Assembly (NCBI RefSeq): GCF_011927635.1
Contig: NZ_JAATJB010000010.1
Location: 1 to 64,000 of the forward strand
Direction: 5' to 3'
Length of the DNA: 64,000 nucleotides
Origin: Sphingomonas trueperi
GTDB lineage: Bacteria > Pseudomonadota > Alphaproteobacteria > Sphingomonadales > Sphingomonadaceae
Below, one piece after another: positions 58,084 through 64,000 of the stretch. Numbering within the stretch: position 1 is the stretch's first letter; the number at the start of each line of letters is the position of its first letter. A program made the translations under genes and the position numbers. The notes below the pieces were generated by a model. The model saw only the letters and a list, made by a program, of their open reading frames with translations, had not been told where the DNA came from and did no database searches.

Positions 58084-59538
58084 TCAGCCCTCGATCACGT
58101 AGTTGAGGAAGTCCGGGATCGGGCCGTTCCAGCCCTCGTCCGGGCCGTCGTCCTGGTCGCGGCGGCGGCGGCGGTCGTCCCGGACCGGGCGCTCCTCACG
58201 GACCGGGCGCTCGTCGCGCTGCGGGCGGGCGCGGCTTTCCTCGCGCGGTGCGGGGGCCGCAGGCGCTTCCTCGCGCGCCGGGGCCGCGCGACGCGACCTG
58301 GGCTTGGCCGGGGCTTCTGCTGCGGCTTCCTCGCGGCGCGGCGCGGCCTTCTTGGTGTCGCGCTTGCCGCCGCGCGTACGCTTCGGTGCCGGCGCGTCCT
58401 CGGCGCCGTCGACCGCGACCGGGCTCGGTACGCGCTCGATCTTGTGGCCGGTCAGCTTCTCGATCTCGGCGATGTTCTCGGCATCCTCGGGGGTCACCAG
58501 CGTGTAGGCGGTGCCGGTGGCGCCGCCGCGGCCGGTGCGGCCGATCCGGTGGACATAATCGTCCGGGTGCCAGGGCGCATCGAAGTTGAAGACGTGGCTC
58601 ACGCCCTTCACGTCGATGCCGCGCGCCGCGACGTCCGAGGCGACGAGGATGTTGACGTCGCCGTTCTTGAACCGGTCCAGCTCGGCGATGCGGGCCGACT
58701 GGTCCATGTCGCCATGGATCTCGGCTGAGCGGAAGCCGTGCTTCTTCAGGCTCTTGTTCAGGTCGCGCACGGTCGTCTTGCGGTTGCAGAAGATGATCGC
58801 GTTGGACACTTCATCCTGCTGCAGCAGGCGGCGCAGCACGTCGCGCTTCACATGCGCGGTCGCCGACACCTGGACGATGCGCTGGGTGATGTTGGTGTTG
58901 GTGCTGGCGGGACGCGCCACTTCGATCGTCTTGGGATCGGAGAGGAAGCGATCCGCCAGTTTCTTGATCGGCGGCGGCATCGTCGCCGAGAACAGCAGCG
59001 TCTGGCGCACCTTGGGCAGCTTGGTGCAGATTTCCTCGATATCGGGGATGAACCCCATGTCGAGCATCCGGTCCGCCTCGTCGATCACCAGCAGGCTGCA
59101 GCCGGTGAGCAGGATCTTGCCGCGGCCGTAGAGGTCCATCAGCCGGCCCGGCGTGGCGATGAGCACGTCGACGCCCTTTTCCAGCGCCTTGACCTGATCG
59201 CCCATCTGCACGCCGCCGATCAGCAGCGCCATCGAGAGCTTGTGGTTGACGCCGTACTTTTCGAAATTCTCCGCGACCTGCGCCGCCAGTTCGCGCGTCG
59301 GCTCGAGGATCAGCGAGCGCGGCATCAGCGCGCGGGTGCGTCCTTCGCCGAGCACGTCGATCATCGGCAGCACGAAAGCGGCGGTCTTGCCGGTGCCCGT
59401 CTGGGCGATGCCGATCAGGTCCTTGCCCATCAGCACCGACGGGATCGCCTGGCGCTGGATCGGAGTCGGCTCGGTATAGCCGGCGTCGGTCACCGCGCGG
59501 AGAAGGTCGTCAGAAAGGCCGAGATCGGCAAAGCTCAT
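58084..59538 (-). CDS. DEAD-box RNA helicase (RhlE-like)
   Basis: A 484-residue RNA helicase with all motifs: Q-motif in TEPTPIQRQAIP, AQTGTGKT, PTRELAAQ, IDEADRMLDMG, SAT, HRIGRTGRGG. The last roughly 110 residues are Arg/Pro/Ala-rich and low in complexity, likely an RNA-binding tail. RhlE-type enzymes help ribosome assembly and cold adaptation. It has its own promoter region near 59540-59600. Confidence 0.94.
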   Translation of the reverse strand: MSFADLGLSDDLLRAVTDAGYTEPTPIQRQAIPSVLMGKDLIGIAQTGTGKTAAFVLPMIDVLGEGRTRALMPRSLILEPTRELAAQVAENFEKYGVNHKLSMALLIGGVQMGDQVKALEKGVDVLIATPGRLMDLYGRGKILLTGCSLLVIDEADRMLDMGFIPDIEEICTKLPKVRQTLLFSATMPPPIKKLADRFLSDPKTIEVARPASTNTNITQRIVQVSATAHVKRDVLRRLLQQDEVSNAIIFCNRKTTVRDLNKSLKKHGFRSAEIHGDMDQSARIAELDRFKNGDVNILVASDVAARGIDVKGVSHVFNFDAPWHPDDYVHRIGRTGRGGATGTAYTLVTPEDAENIAEIEKLTGHKIERVPSPVAVDGAEDAPAPKRTRGGKRDTKKAAPRREEAAAEAPAKPRSRRAAPAREEAPAAPAPREESRARPQRDERPVREERPVRDDRRRRRDQDDGPDEGWNGPIPDFLNYVIEG

Positions 59539-59620
59539 GCAAATGTCCGGAAATAGGGCGCGTTGCTAGGCACCTTTACAGAAGGCATGGCGCTTGCGGA
59601 TTCAGCCGCAAAAGTCAAGC

Positions 59621-60070
59621 TCAGCGTGCGCGAACGAGGTTCTTGAACGCCTGAACGGGGCAGGTCCTACCCGATCTGGAACGCAGCGCGTCGCGCCCGG
59701 CGCAGAACTTGGCGTCCTTGGTCGGCTTCAGATAGGCGCCCGAGTAGAAGCCGAGCGCCGGGCATTCGGCGCCGAGCTTGGCGCGGAGCAGCGATCCGTC
59801 CTCCAGGATCAGGTCGACGCTGTCGGCGGCGTTGACGGTGAAGCCCTGGATGCGGCCGACTGCGACGCAGCTCTTCGCGCGGCGCTCCACCACCGCCGGC
59901 GATTCGCGGACGACGATCGTGGTGGTCGTCACCGTCATGCGGGGCACGTGGATCGAGACATGCTGCTGGAAGGACGGCGCGATGGCGGCATCGACGGCCA
60001 TGGCCGGGCGCGCCGCAGGGGCGGCGAGCAGCAGCGCAAGGCCGGCAGCGGCGATCGGCAGTTTCAACAT
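59621..60070 (-). CDS. Exported protein of unknown function
   Basis: A 149-residue protein with a signal peptide (cleavage after PAMA or AVDA, about residue 25). A Thr/Val-rich beta stretch (MTVTTTTIVVRE) follows. Four Cys residues in the mature part could form two disulfides. It is basic at the C-terminus. The longer open frame upstream covers the FAD oxidase gene on the other strand, so I start at ATG 60070. I do not recognise the family. It diverges from the FAD oxidase gene. Confidence 0.7.
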   Translation of the reverse strand: MLKLPIAAAGLALLLAAPAARPAMAVDAAIAPSFQQHVSIHVPRMTVTTTTIVVRESPAVVERRAKSCVAVGRIQGFTVNAADSVDLILEDGSLLRAKLGAECPALGFYSGAYLKPTKDAKFCAGRDALRSRSGRTCPVQAFKNLVRAR

Positions 60071-60145
60071 GGTGGGATCGGACGGTAGATGCATCGGCTT
60101 GAACGGTGGATGAACTGCCGCACGCCATGCTAGTGCGCAACCATC

Positions 60146-61597
60146 ATGATGACTCCCGAGCAGCAGCGCATCACCGCCTTTGCCGCCGAACGCTTCGGCC
60201 CCAAGGCGGTCACCACCGATCCGCACGATATCGAGCCCTGGCTTATCGACTGGCGTCGGCGCTACCAGGGCGCGGCGCCCGCGATTCTCTCGCCCGGCTC
60301 GACCGAGGAGGTGAGCGCGCTGGTGGCGCTGGCCAATGATCTCGGCGTCGCGCTGGTGCCGCAGGGCGGCAATACCGGTATGGTCGGCGGGGCGATCCCG
60401 CCAGCGGACGGATCGGCGCTGCTGGTCTCGACGCGCCGGATGCACCGCATTCGCCGCATGGATGCCGATGCCAATCTGGCCGTGGCCGAGGCCGGCGTGA
60501 TCCTCGGCACCTTTCGCGAGGCGGCCGAGGCGGCGGGGCGCCGCTTTCCGCTCGATCTCGGCGCGCGGGGGAGTGCCACGATCGGCGGTCTCGTCTCCAC
60601 CAATGCCGGCGGCGTGCAGGTGCTGCGCTTCGGCACGATGCGCGCGCTGGTCGCGGGCGTCGAGGCGGTGCTGCCCGACGGGTCGGTGCATGACGGGCTG
60701 TCGGCGCTTAAGAAGGACAATCGCGGCTACGATCTCAACCAGTTGCTGGTCGGCGCCGAGGGTACGCTGGGCATCGTCACCGCCGCGACGCTGCGGCTGG
60801 TGCCGGCGGCGGCGGCGCGGGCGGTCGCCTGGGTGGGGCTGGAGAGCCCGGCCAAGGCGCTCAGCCTGCTGCGCCGGCTGCAGGCCGCGACCGACATGGT
60901 CGAGAGCTTCGAGATCATGCCCGACGACACCGTCGCGCTGGTGCTCGCGCATGTGCCGGGCACGCGGCTGCCGCTCGCCGGTACGCATCGCTGGCATGTG
61001 TTGATCGAAGCGGTGACGAGCGATCCGGCTGCCGAGGCGCCGGCGACGGTGCTGGAGCGGATGTTGGCCGAGGCCTTCGAGGCGGGGCTGGCCGAGGACG
61101 CCGTGATCGCGGCAAGCGAAGCGCAGGCCGAAAGCTTTTGGCGTATTCGGCACGCGATTTCCGAGGCCGAGCGCTCGGCCGGGCCAGCGGTGCAGCACGA
61201 CATCTCGGTGCCGGTGGAGGACATGCCGCGCTTCATGGTCGAAGGGGGCGCCGAGGCCGAGGCGCGCTTCCCCGGAACGCATGCGATCGCCTATGGCCAT
61301 CTCGGCGACGGCAATGTCCATTTCCACGTCCGCGCGCCCAAGGGGGTGGACCGCAACCGCTGGTATGCCGAGGACGCGCCGCACATCACCCGTCTGGTGC
61401 ACGACATGGTGGTCGCCGCCGGCGGGTCGATTTCGGCCGAGCACGGCATCGGGCAGATGAAGCGGGACGAACTCGCGCGCCTGTCTACGCCGGCGCGGAT
61501 GGCGGCACTGCGCGCTATCAAGACCGCGCTCGATCCCAAGCTGATTCTCAATCCGGGAAAGCTGGTCGCGCTTGCGCCTGAAACATTGAGCAAATAG
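60146..61597 (+). CDS. FAD-linked oxidase / D-2-hydroxyglutarate dehydrogenase-like
   Basis: A 483-residue flavoprotein of the FAD_binding_4 / FAD-oxidase C group. FAD is bound by VPQGGNTGMVGGA (about 70) and GGLVSTNAGGVQVLRFG. The C-terminal domain has GHLGDGNVHFHV with the metal- or substrate-binding His residues, and EHGIGQMKRDEL. D-2-hydroxyglutarate and D-lactate dehydrogenases look like this; sequence alone cannot choose. It lies 53 bp before sapC. Confidence 0.9.
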   Translation: MMTPEQQRITAFAAERFGPKAVTTDPHDIEPWLIDWRRRYQGAAPAILSPGSTEEVSALVALANDLGVALVPQGGNTGMVGGAIPPADGSALLVSTRRMHRIRRMDADANLAVAEAGVILGTFREAAEAAGRRFPLDLGARGSATIGGLVSTNAGGVQVLRFGTMRALVAGVEAVLPDGSVHDGLSALKKDNRGYDLNQLLVGAEGTLGIVTAATLRLVPAAAARAVAWVGLESPAKALSLLRRLQAATDMVESFEIMPDDTVALVLAHVPGTRLPLAGTHRWHVLIEAVTSDPAAEAPATVLERMLAEAFEAGLAEDAVIAASEAQAESFWRIRHAISEAERSAGPAVQHDISVPVEDMPRFMVEGGAEAEARFPGTHAIAYGHLGDGNVHFHVRAPKGVDRNRWYAEDAPHITRLVHDMVVAAGGSISAEHGIGQMKRDELARLSTPARMAALRAIKTALDPKLILNPGKLVALAPETLSK

Positions 61598-61650
61598 ACC
61601 CCGGCGCGGTTGAAACGCCTTTCGACGAATAAAGTTCTCAGGAGATCCTC

Positions 61651-62424
61651 ATGGCCAGCGCGCCGCAGCAGTCGCTTCCCTTGTTCTACAATCAGCTCGA
61701 ACCGCTTTCGAGCCAGGTCCATGCCGATTTCCGCACGCGTTCGACCGACCGCGCTGCCTTCCTCGCCAACCAGCACGCGGTGCCGGTGACCGTCGAGGAA
61801 TTCCCGCTGGTGCAGCGCTTCATGCCGATCGTCTTCTCGGTGGGCGAGGATCCCGTGCCGCTGGCGCTGATGGGCCTGAACGAAGGCGTGAACACCTTCT
61901 TCGACGCCGAAGGCAAGCTGGTCGACCCGAACTTCTACGTGCCGGCCTATATCCGCCGCTATCCGTTCCTGCTCGCGCGCCTGCGCCCGGAGAGCGACGA
62001 GCTGTCGCTGTGCTTCGATCCGACCTCGGACGTGATCGGCAAGTTCGAGGAGGGCGAGGCCCTGTTCGAGAATGGCGAGCCGAGCGAGATCACCAAGAAC
62101 ATCCTGCAGTTCAACGAGCAGTTCGAAACCGCCGGTGCCCGCACCAGCCAGTTCATGCGCGAGCTGAAGGACATGAACCTGCTGATCGACGGCGAAGTCT
62201 CGATCCAGCCGGACGGCGCGGCGCAGCCCTTCATCTACCGCGGCTTCATGATGGTCGACGAGAACAAGCTGAACGAGATGCGCGGCGACCAGCTGCGCAA
62301 GATCGTCCAGAACGGCATGCTGCCGCTGATCTACGCCCACCTCTTCTCGCTGGCGCAGATGCGCGAGCTGTTCGCCCGCCAGATGCGCGCAGGCTGGCAG
62401 CCCGAGGTCCAGCTGGTCGGCTGA
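61651..62424 (+). CDS. SapC family protein
   Basis: A 257-residue SapC-like protein without signal peptide. FYNQLEPLSSQVHADFR near the start, PLALMGLNEGVNTFFD, and PAYIRRYPFLLA are the family pattern. SapC in Campylobacter is linked to S-layer, but alphaproteobacterial members often sit with TonB-receptor or carbohydrate genes and their role is unclear. CAGGAGAT precedes the start. Conserved in sphingomonads and Caulobacter by family knowledge. Confidence 0.88.
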   Translation: MASAPQQSLPLFYNQLEPLSSQVHADFRTRSTDRAAFLANQHAVPVTVEEFPLVQRFMPIVFSVGEDPVPLALMGLNEGVNTFFDAEGKLVDPNFYVPAYIRRYPFLLARLRPESDELSLCFDPTSDVIGKFEEGEALFENGEPSEITKNILQFNEQFETAGARTSQFMRELKDMNLLIDGEVSIQPDGAAQPFIYRGFMMVDENKLNEMRGDQLRKIVQNGMLPLIYAHLFSLAQMRELFARQMRAGWQPEVQLVG

Positions 62425-62429
62425 TACTA

Positions 62430-62540
62430 CTTAATCCTCTCCTCCTTGGAGGAGGGGATTGGGGCGGAAGGATTTCAGACCAGAAGTCGGTCTCGGTGAG
62501 ACCCTGCCCACCCCAACCCCTCCCCTTGAGGGGAGGGGCT
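62430..62540. repeat. Paired GAGGAGG/CCTCCTC inverted-repeat block
   Basis: CCTCTCCTCCTTGGAGGAGGGG at the left is itself a hairpin, and CCCCTCCCCTTGAGGGGAGGGG at the right is another. The block lies between sapC and the sRNA candidate. It matches in style the repeats after nasS and acs and near 55590. Confidence 0.55.
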
Positions 62541-62542
62541 TA

Positions 62543-62588
62543 GAGCCTGTTTGAAAATTTGCTCTTTCGCGAATTTCCAAACGGTCTC
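62543..62588. repeat. GTTTGAAAATTTGC hairpin
   Basis: GAGCC and GTTTGAAAATTTGC pair with GCGAATTTCCAAAC and GGTCTC, 12 of 14 in the core, around a pyrimidine-rich loop. It is AT-richer than its surroundings and adjoins the GAGGAGG repeats. It may be a REP-type unit or a trace of an insertion-sequence end. Confidence 0.45.
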
Positions 62589-62682
62589 TTAGATGCTGCG
62601 ATGATCCGGCATCTCCGGCCGCCTGGCGGCCCCCAAAAAACCACCCCGCCGTTCAATCGAAGAACTTCTGCGATGAGTTGCC

Positions 62683-62714
62683 TTGAACTCGGTCGCCTGC
62701 TCTCTATATCTTAT
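62683..62714 (+). promoter_or_regulatory. Sigma70-like promoter of the sRNA candidate
   Basis: TTGAAC (62683-62688) is followed after 16 bp by TATATC (62705-62710), with TATCTT two bases further at an 18-bp spacing. Transcription would start near 62718. No reading frame with a start follows, but a strong terminator comes about 105 bp later. A compact promoter and terminator without an ORF suggests a small RNA gene. Confidence 0.55.
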
Positions 62715-62717
62715 AGG

Positions 62718-62822
62718 TACGGCTCGTGTCCCCCCTTTCGCGATGCCGTGCGACGCGCCTTCGGGCGTGTCTCCTCCCTGAACCTTGGCCACCTCGTGGG
62801 TAACCACGGGGTGGTTTTTTTT
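62718..62822 (+). ncRNA. Candidate small RNA with exposed CUCCUCCC
   Basis: The predicted transcript of about 105 nt contains GACGCGCC (62752-62759) and GGCGTGTC (62764-62771) around a UUCG tetraloop, then an unpaired CUCCUCCC (62771-62778), then the terminator stem. The C/U-rich tract could pair with Shine-Dalgarno sequences, as in CCUCCUCCC-motif stress RNAs of other alphaproteobacteria. The 5' part holds a CCCCCC run. It shows no SRP, 6S or tmRNA signature. Its start is estimated. Confidence 0.5.
62789..62822 (+). terminator. Strong Rho-independent terminator of the sRNA candidate
   Basis: CCACCTCGTGG pairs with CCACGGGGTGG (one G-U) around GTAA and runs into eight Ts. The T-run is on the plus strand only, so it does not serve the oppositely transcribed amidohydrolase gene that ends 10 bp away. 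Confidence 0.85.
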
Positions 62823-62831
62823 ACGTGGCGA

Positions 62832-63677
62832 TTACTCGGCGGCGAGCGCGCCGGGCAGGGTCTCGTCGGCGAGCGCGTCGATGATCGCGCGCAGCAGCGC
62901 CGCCACTGTCTCGGCACCGGGGCCGAGTTGGTCCAGCTGCGCATCCAGATAGAGCGACCGATCGATTTCGAGCTGCAGCGCATGCACGCCGCGGCGCGGG
63001 TCGCCGTGCCGCTCGAGGATATGGCCGCCGGCATAGGGCGTGTTGGCGGCGACCGCGATGCCGTGCTGCCGCGCGACGGCCTCCACCCGCGCCCCGAAGC
63101 GCGCGGCGGCGGCGCGGCCGAAGCGATCGCCGATCACCAGCCGCGGCGCGCTTTCGGGCGACCCCAGCGGCGGCATCGAGTGGATGTCGAGCAGCAGCGC
63201 GATGCCGAAGCGCGCCCGCGCCGCCGCCAGCGCCTCGGCGAGCGCGAGATGATAGGGGCGGTGGTCGGCATGGATGCGCGCGGTCACGTCCTCGGCGGCG
63301 AAGCGCCCGCGCCACAGCTGGCCGAGCGTGCCCACCCGCCGCGGCACCAGCCCCAGCCCGCTGCGCACCTTGGCCGACAAGGGGCGCCCGAGCAGATGCG
63401 CGCCCTCGTCGATCTGGGGGTCGCGTTCGTGCTCGGCGCGGTTGAGGTCGATCCAGGCACGGGCGCGGGTGGCGACGAACAAGGTCTCGTCGCGCCGTGC
63501 GCCCAGCGCCAGCGAATCGACATGCCGGTCCTCCAGCGCGCGCAGCACGGCGGGGGAAACGCGCAGGGCTGCAAGCAGCGACTCCGGATAGTCGCGCCCG
63601 CCATGGGGGGCGGAGAGCAGCACGGGGCTTTCCGGCGGTACCGGCCCGTAGCGATCGAAGCTGGCGGCGCTAGTCAC
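62832..63677 (-). CDS. N-formylglutamate amidohydrolase family protein
   Basis: A 281-residue amidohydrolase of the FGase group. SAPHGGRDYPESLL near the start holds a likely metal His, RHVDSLALG and WIDLNRAEHERDP follow, and the middle has LLLDIHSMPP and GDRFGR. FGase cleaves N-formylglutamate in histidine breakdown; other hut genes are absent here, so the acyl substrate may differ. The 3' end meets the sRNA terminator. Confidence 0.9.
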   Translation of the reverse strand: MTSAASFDRYGPVPPESPVLLSAPHGGRDYPESLLAALRVSPAVLRALEDRHVDSLALGARRDETLFVATRARAWIDLNRAEHERDPQIDEGAHLLGRPLSAKVRSGLGLVPRRVGTLGQLWRGRFAAEDVTARIHADHRPYHLALAEALAAARARFGIALLLDIHSMPPLGSPESAPRLVIGDRFGRAAAARFGARVEAVARQHGIAVAANTPYAGGHILERHGDPRRGVHALQLEIDRSLYLDAQLDQLGPGAETVAALLRAIIDALADETLPGALAAE

Positions 63678-63791
63678 CCGGGTAGCCTAGGCGCGCGCGC
63701 GCGTACGGGCAAATGATAGGGTGGCGGCGGCTGGAAAATCTTAAGGCCTTGCCGCATAAGGAGCGGGCGGTTGGTACCTAATGGGGTGAAG

Positions 63792-64000
63792 ATGATCCGG
63801 ATTCTGCTGGCCGAGGACGACCGCGTGATGCGCGAATACCTCACCCGCGCGCTGGAGCGCTCGGGCTATGCGGTCAGCGCTGTCGATCGCGGCACGGCGG
63901 CAGTGCCGCTGCTCGAGACCGAGCGATTCGACCTGCTCCTCACCGACATCGTGATGCCCGAAATGGACGGGATCGAGCTCGCCCAGCGTGCCGCCGAGAT
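63792..64000 (+). CDS. cpdR: CpdR-like response regulator (cut by window end)
   Basis: Only the first 69 codons are present. ILLAEDDRVMREYLTRALERSGY and FDLLLTDIVMPEMDGIELAQRA are the receiver domain, with phospho-acceptor Asp 52 and the paired acids at residues 9-10. The pattern is that of CpdR, a single-domain receiver that controls ClpXP-dependent CtrA degradation in alphaproteobacteria. Whether an output domain follows cannot be seen. AAGATG precedes the start; GGGG lies about 8 bp upstream. Confidence 0.75.
   Translation, partial: MIRILLAEDDRVMREYLTRALERSGYAVSAVDRGTAAVPLLETERFDLLLTDIVMPEMDGIELAQRAAE

Noticed and set aside
62718..62822. SRP RNA, 6S RNA or tmRNA
   Set aside because: The conserved GGAAG/AGCAG loops of SRP RNA, a central 6S bubble and a tRNA-like end are all absent.
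63735..63791. CtrA-binding site before cpdR
   Set aside because: Only one TTAA half-site (63741) is present; no second half at the right distance.

Overview
The window is high-GC, densely coded chromosomal DNA from an alphaproteobacterium, most likely a sphingomonad (Sphingomonas or a close relative). The pointers are a SapC-family protein, a DUF1013/TrcR-type cell-cycle regulator, a CpdR-type receiver, a DUF1192 protein, NodT-type and MacA/MacB-type efflux parts, and short GGGAGG/CCTCCC inverted repeats between genes. All assignments come from reading the sequence; no database search was run.

Layout. Positions 1-990 look like the edge of an integrated element: the last codons of one protein, an unrecognised ORF, about 350 bp without a gene, then a 17-bp copy of the 3' end of initiator tRNA-fMet followed by a Rho-independent terminator. 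Positions 1175-12146 are a complete assimilatory nitrate/nitrite block: nasT-nasS (ANTAR antiterminator and its nitrate/nitrite sensor), a NarK-type transporter with an outer-membrane beta-barrel protein, and nirB-nirD-nasA-cobA. Two untranslated leaders, before the transporter and before nirB, each carry two short hairpins with six-base loops followed by an intrinsic terminator. This is the architecture expected for NasT antitermination.

Positions 12350-21060 hold a GH92 mannosidase, a membrane GAF-GGDEF diguanylate cyclase, a CoA-transferase, a haem-oxygenase-like di-iron protein, a CE2-like SGNH esterase, a small lipoprotein and a glycerophosphodiester phosphodiesterase. Positions 21097-27305 hold xdhC-mocA facing a four-gene efflux operon (OprM/NodT lipoprotein, MacA-like adaptor, ATPase, permease). 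Positions 27441-35978 carry acs, an M13 peptidase, a 44-codon ORF, a POT peptide transporter, a nitroreductase, and a GntR regulator-signal peptidase I-small membrane protein cluster.

Positions 36037-43148 hold an aldehyde dehydrogenase, an alcohol dehydrogenase, a threonine-synthase-like enzyme, a HEAT-like protein, an acyl-CoA dehydrogenase and tsaC. After an AT-richer 500-bp gap come msrA, galE, a frameshifted NTF2-like gene, clpA, a DUF1192 gene, a quinone oxidoreductase, an NfeD-like/flotillin pair, a metallophosphoesterase-glycosyltransferase pair, trcR, a dienelactone hydrolase, a GST, a GFA-family zinc protein, a DEAD-box helicase, an FAD oxidase and sapC. The window ends with a strong candidate small RNA (about 62718-62822) carrying an exposed CUCCUCCC tract, an N-formylglutamate amidohydrolase, and the start of a cpdR-like gene cut by the window edge.

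The best candidates for a second look are the paired ANTAR-type leaders, the putative anti-Shine-Dalgarno sRNA, and the tRNA-fMet attachment scar. I saw no CRISPR array, complete insertion sequence, rRNA or intact tRNA.
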